Of a DNA stretch of 64,000 bases, positions 8,958-18,300 are shown piece by piece. A program made the position numbers and the translations under genes. Location of the stretch: the NCBI GenBank assembly GCA_023662825.1, contig JAMPIH010000011.1, positions 17,843-81,842 of the forward strand. The letters are read 5' to 3'. Within the stretch, counting starts at the first letter, position 1; each line of letters starts with the position of its first letter. Source of the DNA: Bacteroides sp. (GTDB lineage Bacteria > Bacteroidota > Bacteroidia > Bacteroidales > P3). The notes under the pieces were generated by a model, which worked only from the letters and a program-made list of their open reading frames with translations, searched no databases and was not told where the DNA came from.

Positions 8958-10555
8958 AAGCACATCCGTTCCATTTGACCCTCACGATGTTGGTGGCAGC
9001 GGCGCTGCTCGCGGCCTGTTCCATGAAGAAATACTGCCCCGAGCCCAAGCTCGACCTGCCCGCAAGCGTGCTCCGCGACCGCGCCGAACTCGATTCGCTG
9101 GCGATGGCCGACCGGCAGTGGTGGGAAATCTACACCGACACCATCCTGCAGAGCCTGATCCGCAAGACCCTGGCGAACAACCGGGACATGCAGGCCGCCG
9201 TGTCGAAAATCAAGCAGCTGCGTTACGGCAACCGCGCGGCCCTGGCCGAGAACTTCCCCAACATCTCGCTCCGTCTTGGGGGAGATTACGAACGCACCCA
9301 CCATTACCAGGAGGAGGTGAAGCCCGATCCCGAACCGGCCCTGCGCGCCAACCTCTCGTGGGAATACAACCTTTTCGGCGCCCAGGCCTGGGTCGCCCGT
9401 CAGGAAAAAGACAACTACCTGGCTTCCATCGAGGGACAGCGCGCCTTGCAGATGAGCCTGATCGCCCAGGTGGCCACCGCCTATTTCGAACTGATCTCCT
9501 TAGACCGCCAGCTGGAAATCGTGGAACGCACCATCTCCACCCGCCGCGAGAACATGGAGAAGAACCACCTGCGGTTCAAGGGCGGGCTCACCTCCGAAAT
9601 CGTGTATCACCAGGCCATCGTGGAATACCTGAACGCATCCACGCTCGTACCCGATATCGAGAAGAACATCGCCCTGAAGGAAAACGAGATCTCGCTGCTC
9701 GCGGGCGAATTCCCCTCCAAGGTGGAACGCGCCTCCACCGCCTTGGAAACCATGCAGTGGAACGACGTGCCGGTGGGCCTGCCCTCCGAACTGCTGCTGC
9801 GCCGCCCCGACATACGGCAGTCGCGCGCCAAATTAGACGCGGCCATGGCCAGGGCCGGCTTCTATTTCGCCAGCCGTTTCCCCTCCATCCGGCTTTCGTT
9901 CGAACCCGGATTGGAGAACACCGAGTGGGCGCATATCTTCCGCTCGCCTCACCTGTATTTCGTAGGGCATCTTTTGGTGCCGCTCGTTTCGTGGGGCAAG
10001 CGGCAGAACCGCTACAAGGCCTCGCTTGAGGAATACGCACAGCAGAAGGCAGTCTATGAAAAGAACGTGCTTTCGGCCTTCAAGGAAGTGAACGACGCCA
10101 TGGTGATTTACCGGAACGCCACCCAGAATTCGAAACTGCTGGCCGATCTGCACAAGGCGGCGCAGAAATACGTGGAACTGGCCGAACTGCAATACATCAA
10201 CGGGGTCATCAGCTATATGGACGTACTGGACGCCCAGCGGCGCTACTTCAACGCCCAACTAGGACTGACCCGCAGCGTCTGCGCCGAATACATCGCCCTG
10301 GTGGATCTCTATAAGGCCTTGGGTGGGGGCTGGAACACCGAGATTCCCGAATCGGCGCTCACCAGAAGCCAGCTCCGCAAACAGGAAAAGAGCGTAAGGA
10401 AGCGGCTCAACGACTCGATACAGCCGCATCCGGGCCTGTCGCCCCAGGAAAGCCTGCGTTCCGGCTACCGCGAATCCTTGGGCAAGGACGCGACCCAAAA
10501 GACCGAACGCCTGATACGTCAGGACTTGGAGCCTGAAGACGGTTCGCGGAAATAG
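8954..10555 (+). CDS. RND efflux outer-membrane factor lipoprotein (NodT/OprM type)
   Basis: A 533-residue TolC-fold protein. A lipoprotein signal (LLAACSMKK, Cys at about 23) anchors it in the outer membrane. Two OEP repeats follow, the second beginning near the typical GLPSELLLRRPDIRQSRAKLDAA motif. It completes the tripartite pump with the two genes upstream. After the last helix (VDLYKALGGGW) there is a charged tail of about 60 residues, longer than in most family members. The start overlaps the pump stop codon by four bases. Confidence 0.93.
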   Translation: MKAHPFHLTLTMLVAAALLAACSMKKYCPEPKLDLPASVLRDRAELDSLAMADRQWWEIYTDTILQSLIRKTLANNRDMQAAVSKIKQLRYGNRAALAENFPNISLRLGGDYERTHHYQEEVKPDPEPALRANLSWEYNLFGAQAWVARQEKDNYLASIEGQRALQMSLIAQVATAYFELISLDRQLEIVERTISTRRENMEKNHLRFKGGLTSEIVYHQAIVEYLNASTLVPDIEKNIALKENEISLLAGEFPSKVERASTALETMQWNDVPVGLPSELLLRRPDIRQSRAKLDAAMARAGFYFASRFPSIRLSFEPGLENTEWAHIFRSPHLYFVGHLLVPLVSWGKRQNRYKASLEEYAQQKAVYEKNVLSAFKEVNDAMVIYRNATQNSKLLADLHKAAQKYVELAELQYINGVISYMDVLDAQRRYFNAQLGLTRSVCAEYIALVDLYKALGGGWNTEIPESALTRSQLRKQEKSVRKRLNDSIQPHPGLSPQESLRSGYRESLGKDATQKTERLIRQDLEPEDGSRK

Positions 10556-10578
10556 TCGCCCCTGCCTAAAAAAGAAAC

Positions 10579-11469
10579 ATGCGCTTCTTCTTAATCATTT
10601 TCGGACTGATTGTAAGCGGCTTGGCCAACGCCCAGCCCAACCGGTTGTTCTATGTATGCGATTCCCTGATATCCGATTATTACGGCTGCAAGGACTACAA
10701 AGCGTTCAAGGCCGCATGGGGGATGCTGCCCATGGAGGGCATTCCGTTACAATCGCACCAATATTTCCTGCAGATAGCCTTGGCAAATGCCGATACAGCA
10801 ATAGGCAAAACCATCTCCCTGCTGATTGAAAGATATGGATTCGATATCGCCCAAGAAAGGCAATTGTCGGCCGGCATAAAGGATTCATCCAAAAATATCT
10901 TCTTTTGCAAAAGATACGATTCCGAATGGGACAGCCTGTTTTCCGTCTGGCAACGGAACAATGCCGGCATGATGGATTTCCGGCGGGAGGTTACTCAATT
11001 CCAGGCGAAAGAACGGATTGTTTATCCCAAGTATATGCAATCGGAGAAAGATTCCCTGCTGAAACCGTCCATCGACTCGCTCTTCGACCGCTTTCTGGTC
11101 ATCTGCCAGCATCAGAACGCGCTCCCCAACGTGGAAAGAAACGGTTACGGCCAAGATATTTCCATTCCGCTCCTCCATATCCTATCCGTGTCGGGGACTC
11201 TATTGCAGGACCGATGGAATAAGATATATCCATTTGTGCTGAACGCGTTCCTTGCGGGCGAAATATCAAATTCCTATTTCTTTCTGTACGACAGGCTGCT
11301 GCACCGGCAATACGGCAAGCAATTTTTTGGAGGAATGGGCAATGACGTGCCGGTTATCGACAATGCAGACCGCAACGAACGGAAACGGCAATACCTGATC
11401 GACGAAGCCCCCGGATTCCTGAAAATCAACGAACAATGGAAGGAATTTTATGACAGCGGGCAGCCGTGA
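10579..11469 (+). CDS. Secreted protein, DUF6624-like
   Basis: A 296-residue protein with a clear signal peptide (MRFFLIIFGLIVSGLANAQ). The C-terminal half contains a CQHQN segment, LLQDR and HRQYGKQFFGG, spaced as in DUF6624 proteins of Bacteroidota, whose function is unknown. The match is from memory of motif layout and is tentative. It starts 23 bases after the efflux operon with the same orientation. Its base composition is visibly more AT-rich than that operon, so it may have a separate origin. Confidence 0.6.
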   Translation: MRFFLIIFGLIVSGLANAQPNRLFYVCDSLISDYYGCKDYKAFKAAWGMLPMEGIPLQSHQYFLQIALANADTAIGKTISLLIERYGFDIAQERQLSAGIKDSSKNIFFCKRYDSEWDSLFSVWQRNNAGMMDFRREVTQFQAKERIVYPKYMQSEKDSLLKPSIDSLFDRFLVICQHQNALPNVERNGYGQDISIPLLHILSVSGTLLQDRWNKIYPFVLNAFLAGEISNSYFFLYDRLLHRQYGKQFFGGMGNDVPVIDNADRNERKRQYLIDEAPGFLKINEQWKEFYDSGQP

Positions 11470-11560
11470 GGGGTAAGGGATTTCTATCCGCCCGGTTCCA
11501 GTGTCTTAAACCAAGGCTTTGCCGTAGACGTTGTCAGACGGCAAGCAGCACATACCTCCC

Positions 11561-12910
11561 CTATAGCAGCCCGGCCATATACACGGGCAGACATATAATG
11601 TCCTGTTCCTTGCGGATGTCTTTCGTGTAGAGAAGATAGCAGGTCTGGATACGGGAGGAATACTTCTCCCGAAATTTATCGAGCGATTTATGAGACTTGT
11701 AGCCGGACGACTTTATCTCAATCGGACAGATTTTGTCTTTTCGGCTTATCAGAAAGTCGATCTCGTACGAACGGGAAGAACCCTCGGGAGATGTTTCCTT
11801 AAACGTGTAATAATACAAGGCATGGCCTGCGCATATCAGTTGTTGGGCCACGGCATTTTCGTATATGTAGCCTAAATCTGTGGGCAGTTTGTCGAAAAGC
11901 AGTTTTCGGTAGATTTCATTGTCCGTGTAGTTTTTATCCTTAAAGACCAAGGATACGAACAATCCCGTATCGGCGAGGAACAGCTTGAAAAAATCAAAGT
12001 TGGCATGGAACGCCAGTCCTATGCCGGGGTCATTGGCATGGAATGCAAAATTCACGGTCTTTGAATCCGCAATATCGGCAAAAAGTTCTCCGAGCCTTGC
12101 CGGTTTAGAGCCCTCGATTACACTGCCTACTTTGTACCGCATCACATTCCTGTTCAGTTCCGCCGGTATATGGTTGAATATGGTGGAGGCGCGTCCGAGG
12201 GTATCTATCTTACGAAAATCGGCATCATAGAGGTCAAGGATTTTTCGCTTGACATTATCGACTTTCGCAAAATTATTGGTTTCAATGTAGGCATTGACGG
12301 CCTGCGGCATTCCCCCAACAAGCATATAGAGGCGAAAATCCCTCATCAGGGAACGGTTCATGGCATCGCCCAGAGGTTCAAGTTTTTCGTAGCAATACCT
12401 AATCAAGTCGAAGGCCGTGGCCTTGTCGATTGCCCATAGGAATTCTTCAAAATCCATGGGATACATACAAATGCGATGTTCTTCGCTCGGTATAAGGATG
12501 TCCTGTACATTTTTCTTGATGGAGATGAGCGAACCGGTCTCAATGTAGTCGAACCGTCCGTCTTTAACGAGATGTTTTATGGCTTGCCTCGCTTTGGGAC
12601 AGAATTGCACCTCATCGAAGACAATTACCGATTTTCGGGGTTGCAACGTTTTTTTTGAAAGGGTCTGTAATCCCAAAAAGAACAGATTGAGATCCGATAT
12701 ATGGTCAAACAGTTCGATTATTTCGTGGGTGGCGGTAGAAAAATCAATAACGATATGATTCTCATATTCATTTCGGGCAAACTCTTCCACGATGGTGGAT
12801 TTTCCGACCCTGCGGGCACCCTCGATTAAAAGTGCATATTGGCCGTTGGATTCAGCCTTCCATTCCAGCATTTGCCCGTATATTTTCCGCTTAAAAACGC
12901 GCTCTTTCAT
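11561..12910 (-). CDS. AAA-family ATPase with DUF4143 domain
   Basis: A 449-residue protein. An AAA ATPase domain at the N-terminus has Walker A GARRVGKST (near residue 32) and Walker B VIVFDEVQF (near 95). A C-terminal DUF4143 part ends with a nuclease-like segment (YEIDFLISRKDKICPIEIKSSG) that resembles the restriction-endonuclease core D-ExK. Such genes are frequent, often solitary, in Bacteroidota; their role is unproven, with defence or selfish-element roles suggested. The coding region is more AT-rich than its neighbours, which fits horizontal transfer. Promoter and phased repeats upstream suggest dedicated regulation. A homologous architecture lies at 26160. Confidence 0.85.
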   Translation of the reverse strand: MKERVFKRKIYGQMLEWKAESNGQYALLIEGARRVGKSTIVEEFARNEYENHIVIDFSTATHEIIELFDHISDLNLFFLGLQTLSKKTLQPRKSVIVFDEVQFCPKARQAIKHLVKDGRFDYIETGSLISIKKNVQDILIPSEEHRICMYPMDFEEFLWAIDKATAFDLIRYCYEKLEPLGDAMNRSLMRDFRLYMLVGGMPQAVNAYIETNNFAKVDNVKRKILDLYDADFRKIDTLGRASTIFNHIPAELNRNVMRYKVGSVIEGSKPARLGELFADIADSKTVNFAFHANDPGIGLAFHANFDFFKLFLADTGLFVSLVFKDKNYTDNEIYRKLLFDKLPTDLGYIYENAVAQQLICAGHALYYYTFKETSPEGSSRSYEIDFLISRKDKICPIEIKSSGYKSHKSLDKFREKYSSRIQTCYLLYTKDIRKEQDIICLPVYMAGLL

Positions 12911-12918
12911 ATTTAAAT

Positions 12919-12932
12919 TTCAATATATTGAA
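12919..12932. promoter_or_regulatory. 14-bp palindrome next to the ATPase start
   Basis: TTCAATATATTGAA is a perfect palindrome nine bases upstream of the ATG at 12910 and just downstream of the -7 box, a position suited to an operator. Confidence 0.4.
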
Positions 12933-12940
12933 TTTCAGTG

Positions 12941-12970
12941 CAAATTTATAATATTTGTCCCAAACTGCAA
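12941..12970 (-). promoter_or_regulatory. Promoter of the DUF4143 ATPase gene
   Basis: On the minus strand a TTG (12970-12968) is followed after 19 bases by TAAATTTG (12948-12941), matching the Bacteroidota -33/-7 pattern. The ATG is about 30 bases downstream. The first operator-like dyad (12953-12965) lies within the spacer. Confidence 0.7.
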
Positions 12971-13051
12971 AATGTTTTTGCCTGAATTTGTCCCAAATCG
13001 AAAAATGTTTTTTCCCGAATTTGTCCCAAATCGCAAAATGTTTGACCTTAC
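12953..13051. repeat. Three tandem 33-bp repeats with ATTTG-N3-CAAAT dyads
   Basis: ATTTGTCCCAAA begins at 12953, 12986 and 13019, exactly 33 bases apart. Each unit continues with a tract like GCAAAATGTTTTTT. The second and third carry the full dyad ATTTGTCCCAAAT. The period is about three DNA turns. The array covers the promoter region of the leftward ATPase gene. One plus-strand frame reads through it as an 11-residue peptide repeat, taken as incidental. Together with the hairpin cluster to its right this accounts for the gene-free stretch 12911-13276. Confidence 0.85.
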
Positions 13052-13071
13052 GATGCCAAAGATTTAAACAA

Positions 13072-13216
13072 CGTATCTTTAACTGCGTTGAAGATACTCC
13101 GCCTCGGCAAAGGGCAAACTATCGTTTGCCCAAGAGCAAAGGGGGCGGCGAACATCTTTAACTTCGTTAAAATGCCCGCCGCCCCCTTTGCTCTTCAGGA
13201 AAAATAAATTTTTCCT
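13072..13216. repeat. Cluster of four intergenic hairpins
   Basis: Four inverted repeats follow one another: GTATCTT/AAGATAC (13072-13096), GGGCAAAC/GTTTGCCC (13112-13131), an 18-bp perfect stem AGAGCAAAGGGGGCGGCG (13133-13150) with its inverse at 13177-13194, and AGGAAAAA/TTTTTCCT (13197-13216). The near-identical phrase ATCTTTAACTGCGTT / ATCTTTAACTTCGTT occurs in the first and third. They lie between two divergent genes. Confidence 0.7.
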
Positions 13217-13234
13217 TTGCTCTCGGCTTATTCG

Positions 13235-13242
13235 TATCTTTG
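13235..13242 (+). promoter_or_regulatory. -7 promoter box of ridA
   Basis: TATCTTTG, 34 bases before the ridA ATG. The nearest TTTG (13216-13219) is somewhat too close for a standard -33 element. Confidence 0.55.
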
Positions 13243-13276
13243 TAAGTTTTTGTAAACCCGAAAAAGTTATTTCATC

Positions 13277-13651
13277 ATGAAGAAAGTGATCGCCACTGCC
13301 AATGCGCCCAAGGCCATTGGCCCTTACAGCCAGGCCATCGAGGCCGGCAACCTGATTTTCGTTTCCGGACAGTTGCCCGTTGACCCCGCCACCGGCAAGG
13401 TGGCCGAAGGCATCACGGCACAGACCGAACAATCGCTCAAGAACATCAAGGCCATTCTGGAAGAAGCCGGCTGCACCATGGACAACGTGGTGAAATGCAC
13501 CTGCCTGCTCAGCACCATGGACGACTTCGCCGCCATGAACGAAGTATATGGCAAGTTCTTTACCGGCAACTACCCGGCCCGCGCCGCCTTTGCCGTTAAG
13601 ACCCTGCCCCTCGGCGTATCGGTAGAAATCGAAGCCATCGCCGCGAAATAG
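13277..13651 (+). CDS. ridA: RidA family reactive enamine/imine deaminase
   Basis: A 124-residue protein, the normal size, beginning MKKVIATANAPKAIGPYSQAI and carrying LIFVSGQLPVDPATG, NIKAILEEAGCTMDNVVK and the arginine-containing YPARAAFAVKTLPLGVSVEIE end. RidA hydrolyses reactive 2-aminoacrylate and related imines released by PLP enzymes, protecting the cell. It acts as a cytosolic trimer. The stop codon is two bases from the next start, so it is probably cotranscribed with the MeaB fusion gene. Confidence 0.96.
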   Translation: MKKVIATANAPKAIGPYSQAIEAGNLIFVSGQLPVDPATGKVAEGITAQTEQSLKNIKAILEEAGCTMDNVVKCTCLLSTMDDFAAMNEVYGKFFTGNYPARAAFAVKTLPLGVSVEIEAIAAK

Positions 13652-13653
13652 TC

Positions 13654-15300
13654 ATGGATCATCAGCAACTGCTTCACGGCCCTTCCGCCCTTAGCGAGCG
13701 GAAGGGCGTGGAGAAACCCTCTCCCATCAACCCGCGATTCCTGCAGAACCTTGCCCCCAGAAAACCTGCCGAACTTAGCGCAGACGAATACGTGCAAGGC
13801 ATCCTGAACGGGAACCGCACCGTCTTAAGCCAGGCCATCACCCTGATCGAGAGCACCCTGCCCCAACACCAACGCCTGGCACAGGAAATCATAGCCCGCT
13901 GCCTGCCCCGTTCGGGAAACTCGTTCCGCCTGGGCATCACCGGCGTGCCGGGCGCCGGCAAAAGCACCTTTATCGAAGCCCTCGGCTCGTACCTGGTGCG
14001 CACCGGCAGCAAACTGGCCGTACTGGCCATCGACCCCAGCAGCGAACGCTCCAAAGGCAGCGTGCTGGGCGACAAGACCCGCATGGAGGAACTCTCCGCC
14101 ATGCCAAACGCCTTTATCCGCCCTTCCCCCTCCGCCGGTTCATTGGGCGGGGTGGCGCGCAAAACCCGCGAATCGATCATTCTCTGCGAGGCGGCGGGAT
14201 TCACCCATATCATCGTGGAAACCGTGGGCGTGGGCCAGTCCGAAACGGAAGCCTACAACATGGTGGATTATTTTCTGCTCTTGCAGTTGGCCAACCTGGG
14301 CGACGAGCTGCAGGGCATCAAGCGCGGCATCGTGGAGATGGCCGACGGCATCGCCATCAACAAGGCCGACGGCGACTTTATCCAGAAAGCGAAACTGGCG
14401 CAGCAACAGCTGCGCAACGCCATATCCCTTTTCCCCATCGGTCCTTCGGGACTGATGCCCACCGTGGAGACCTGCTCGGCCAAGACCAAGGAAGGCATCG
14501 ACCGCGTGTGGAGCCATATCCTCGAGTTCGAACAAAGCTGCCGGCAAAGCGGCGCCTTCGACAAACGGCGGCAGGAGCAGTTGGGAAAGGTGTTCCAAAA
14601 CACGATAGAGGAAGAACTGCGCGCGCATTTCTACCGCCGCGAAGGCATCGAAGAACAGCTGGAAGCCTTCAGGAACAAGGTCTATGAACGCCAGACCAGC
14701 CCCTATGTGGCCGCACAGAGCCTTATCGACCGTTACTTCAACGACCTTCAGGCAAAAAACGGAACCGAACCGAAAACGGCAGGTCCCGCGCCGGGCACGT
14801 CCGCTCCCCAAACGGCCAAGGCTGCCCCCGTCACGGTAAACAACGCCAAGGAAACGGCGCGGATCCAGAAGATAGCCCACCTCATTCCCCATTTCGAACA
14901 CGCGCTGGCGGTGGACGCCGCCTGCGCCGGCAATCCGGGCAAGATGGAATATCAGGGCGTGCAGGTAAACAACGGCAAGGTGATCTTCAGGATGGGGCCT
15001 TTCCCCGACGGAACCAACAATATCGGCGAATTCCTGGCCATCGTGCACGCGCTCAGTTTCCTCAATGCGCAGGGTTTTCCCGACACGCCCGTCTATTCGG
15101 ATTCGGTAACGGGCATGGCCTGGGTGCGCAAGAAAAAGGCCAACACCAAGATAGCCGCCACCGCCCGCAACAGGCAGTTGCTGGAATTAGTGGCCAGAGC
15201 CGAGAAATGGTTGCAGACACACACCTACAGGAACCCTATCCTGAAATGGCAGACCGAACGATGGGGCGAGGTTCCCGCCGATTTCGGACGTAAAAAATAA
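13654..15300 (+). CDS. MeaB/ArgK-type GTPase fused to RNase H domain
   Basis: One uninterrupted 548-residue frame. Residues about 40-370 are a G3E-family GTPase of the MeaB type, which guards methylmalonyl-CoA mutase: Walker A GVPGAGKST at 97-105, AIDPSSERSKGSVLGDKTRM, the ETVGVGQSE switch, NKADGD for guanine, and the C-terminal dimer helix. After a linker rich in Pro, Ala and Thr (about 375-400) comes a Bacteroidota-type RNase H domain (about 415-548) with the DEDD residues D421, E459, D483 and D543 all present. Each half is close to full family length. No mutase gene lies nearby. A missed stop or frameshift at the junction is possible, but I see no sign of one. Confidence 0.9.
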   Translation: MDHQQLLHGPSALSERKGVEKPSPINPRFLQNLAPRKPAELSADEYVQGILNGNRTVLSQAITLIESTLPQHQRLAQEIIARCLPRSGNSFRLGITGVPGAGKSTFIEALGSYLVRTGSKLAVLAIDPSSERSKGSVLGDKTRMEELSAMPNAFIRPSPSAGSLGGVARKTRESIILCEAAGFTHIIVETVGVGQSETEAYNMVDYFLLLQLANLGDELQGIKRGIVEMADGIAINKADGDFIQKAKLAQQQLRNAISLFPIGPSGLMPTVETCSAKTKEGIDRVWSHILEFEQSCRQSGAFDKRRQEQLGKVFQNTIEEELRAHFYRREGIEEQLEAFRNKVYERQTSPYVAAQSLIDRYFNDLQAKNGTEPKTAGPAPGTSAPQTAKAAPVTVNNAKETARIQKIAHLIPHFEHALAVDAACAGNPGKMEYQGVQVNNGKVIFRMGPFPDGTNNIGEFLAIVHALSFLNAQGFPDTPVYSDSVTGMAWVRKKKANTKIAATARNRQLLELVARAEKWLQTHTYRNPILKWQTERWGEVPADFGRKK

Positions 15301-15324
15301 GACACAATCATACAAAAGAATACA

Positions 15325-18300
15325 ATGGCAGGACAATGGCAGAACGCTTATCTTTTCGAGGTAAGCTGGGAAGTTTGTAACAAAGTGGGCGGAATCTACA
15401 CGGTGGTGAGCACCAAGGTTCCCTCCATGCAGGAACGTTTCGGAAAGAACTATTTCGCCATAGGTCCCGACGTTTGGAAAGACAAGGACAACCGCGACTT
15501 TATCGAAGACCGCCACCTGTTCGCCGACTGGCGCAAATACGCCGAAAGCAAGGGCATCTATTTCCGCATCGGCTACTGGAACATAGCCGGCAAGCCCACG
15601 GCCATCATGGTGGATTACCGCTCGCTCATCGCCAAGAAAGACGAGATCCTGGCCGAGAACTGGCGCGACTACCGGCTCGACTCCATCTCCGGCCAATGGG
15701 ACTATATCGAACCCGTGCTGTTCGGCTACGGGGCGGGCAAGGTGATCCAGAGCTTTTACGAATACCACGTCTTTCCGCAAGAAAAGGTGTTCGCCCATTT
15801 CCACGAGTGGATGACCGGATCGGGTCTGCTCTACCTCAAGAAGAACCAGCCCCAGGTGGCCACCGTGTTCACGACACACGCCACCGTGCTGGGCCGCTGC
15901 ATCGCCGGCAACGGACTGCCCCTGTACAGCGAGCTCAACAGCTATAACGCCGACGAACTCTCGAACCGTTTCGGGGTGCGCGCCAAGTTCTCGCTAGAGA
16001 AGCTCTCGGCCGTACACGCCGACTGCTTTACCGCCGTGAGCGAGATTACCCACAACGAATGCAAGGCGTTCTTAGGACAGCCTGTAGGCGTGGTGACGCC
16101 CAACGGCTTCGACGACCATTTCGTGCCCGACCAATCCAGATTCGAAGTCAAGCGCAAGGCCGCCCGCGCCCGCCTGTCCAAGGTGGCGCAGGCCGTGACG
16201 GGGCAAAAGGTGGCCGAAGACGCGATGTTCGTGATCAACAGCGGACGCTACGAGTTCAAGAACAAGGGCATCGACCTGTTTATCGACGCCCTGGCCAAAC
16301 TGAATGCCGAACCCGGCCTCAAAAAAGAAGTGGTGGCCTTTATCTGCGTGCCGGCAGGACACGGCGGGGCGGCCGTAAGCCTCGACGCGGACAGGCCGCA
16401 TGCCGACGCGCCGCAGTGCTGCACCCACTACCTGAACGAACCCGATTCCGACCCGATCCTGAACCGCCTCCGGCTGGCCGGCCTGCAGAACCGCCCCGAA
16501 GACAAGGTGAAGGTGATTTTCTTTCCCTGTTACCTCGACGGCGAAGACGGGGTGTTCAACCTTCCGTACTACGACCTCCTGATAGGCTTCGATGCCTCGG
16601 TGTTCCCCTCCTACTACGAGCCCTGGGGCTATACGCCCATGGAAAGCATCGCGTTCAGCATCCCCACGCTCACCACTTCGCTGGCGGGCTTCGGCCGCTG
16701 GGTGCGCGACATGAAGCAGGCCTCCGAAGACGGGGTCTGCGTGATCGAACGCGACGACATCAACTCCGCCGAGACCGTGGCCGCCATCGGCGCCTTCCTC
16801 AAGGATTTCGCCGCCTGCACCCGACCTGAGCAAAGGCGCGAGGCCGCCTACCGGCTGTCCCGCTCTTTCCTGTGGAAACAACTGGCGGACTACTACGACC
16901 AGGCCTACGCCAAGGCTTCCGCCAAATGGGAGAGCCATCCCTCCCTGCTGGAGAAAGCCATGCCCGCCAGCCAGCAGCAACTTGCCGGATTCGCCTCCAA
17001 CCAACCCCAGTGGCGCAAGATATTGGTAAACTACAGCCTGCCCGAAAAGTTGGAGAAGCTGCAGGCCTTGGGCAACAACCTGTGGTGGTGCTGGGACACG
17101 CAGGCGCAGAACCTGTGGCGGCGCATCGACCCGCATGCATGGGACAGTTGCGGACACAACCCGCTGGCGCTGCTTTCCTCGCTCAGTGCGGGTGCTTTGC
17201 AGCAACTGCAGCAAGACGGGGAATTCCTGAACGAACTGCAAGAGGTCTATGCCCGTTTTGAAGCCTATATGGCGGAAGGCAAACGCAAACAGGGCCCCAA
17301 GGTGGCGTATTTCTGCATGGAATACGGCCTGCACGAAAGCCTCAAGATCTATTCCGGCGGCCTGGGCATCCTGGCCGGCGACTATATGAAGGAAGCCAGC
17401 GACAAGAACGTGGACATGGTGGGCATCGGCCTGCTGTACCGCTACGGTTATTTCGAACAGCAGATAGACGGCAACGGCAACCAGAACGCCCGCTACATCC
17501 CGCAGGTGTTCTCCAAGCTGCCGCTGCTGCCCGTGCGCGACGAGAACGGCCAGTGGCAGACCGTTACCGTGTCGCTGCCGGGGCGCAACCTGCTGGCCAA
17601 GGTATGGCAGGTAAACGTGGGGCGTGTGCCGCTCTACCTGCTCGACACCGACATCGAGGGCAACACCGACTTCGACAAGAGCATCACCCACCAGCTCTAC
17701 GGCGGCGACTGGGAAAACCGCTTCAAGCAGGAAATGCTGCTGGGTATCGGCGGCATCCGCATGCTTAAGAAACTCGACATCGCCCCCGACGTGTTCCACT
17801 GCAACGAAGGCCACGGCGCGTTCACGCTTCTGGAACGCCTGCGCCACTATGTGGAAAGCGAGCACTTAGGTTTCTGGCAAGCGCGCGAACTGGTGCGAGG
17901 TTCCTCGCTGTTCACCACCCATACGCCCGTTCCGGCCGGACACGACGCCTTCGACGAAGACATCGTACGCACCTATCTCGGCGCATGGGCCTCGCGTATC
18001 GGCATCACCTGGGAAGACTTCATGGCTCTGGGACGCATCGACAAGGAACATACCGGCGACAAGTTCTCGATGAGCCATCTGGCGGTGAACCTCTCCTCGG
18101 CCGTAAACGGGGTGAGCCGCATCCACGGCAGGGTGTCGCAGGAAATGTTCGCCCCCCTCTACCCCGGTTTCTATCCCGACGAAGTGCCCGTGGGTTACGT
18201 TACCAACGGCGTCCACCTGGACACCTGGGCGCATCCGGCATGGAAGGAACTCTTCCTCAAATATTTCGGAAAGGAATATAAAGAAGATGTGTCCGACGCT

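Noticed and set aside
12953..13051. CRISPR array in the 33-bp repeats
   Set aside because: The units abut without unrelated spacers, there are only three, and no cas gene is present.
12792..13067. Plus-strand protein with 11-residue repeats (FVPNRKMFFPE type)
   Set aside because: It is antisense to the ATPase 5' end and promoter; the peptide repeat follows simply from a 33-bp DNA repeat.
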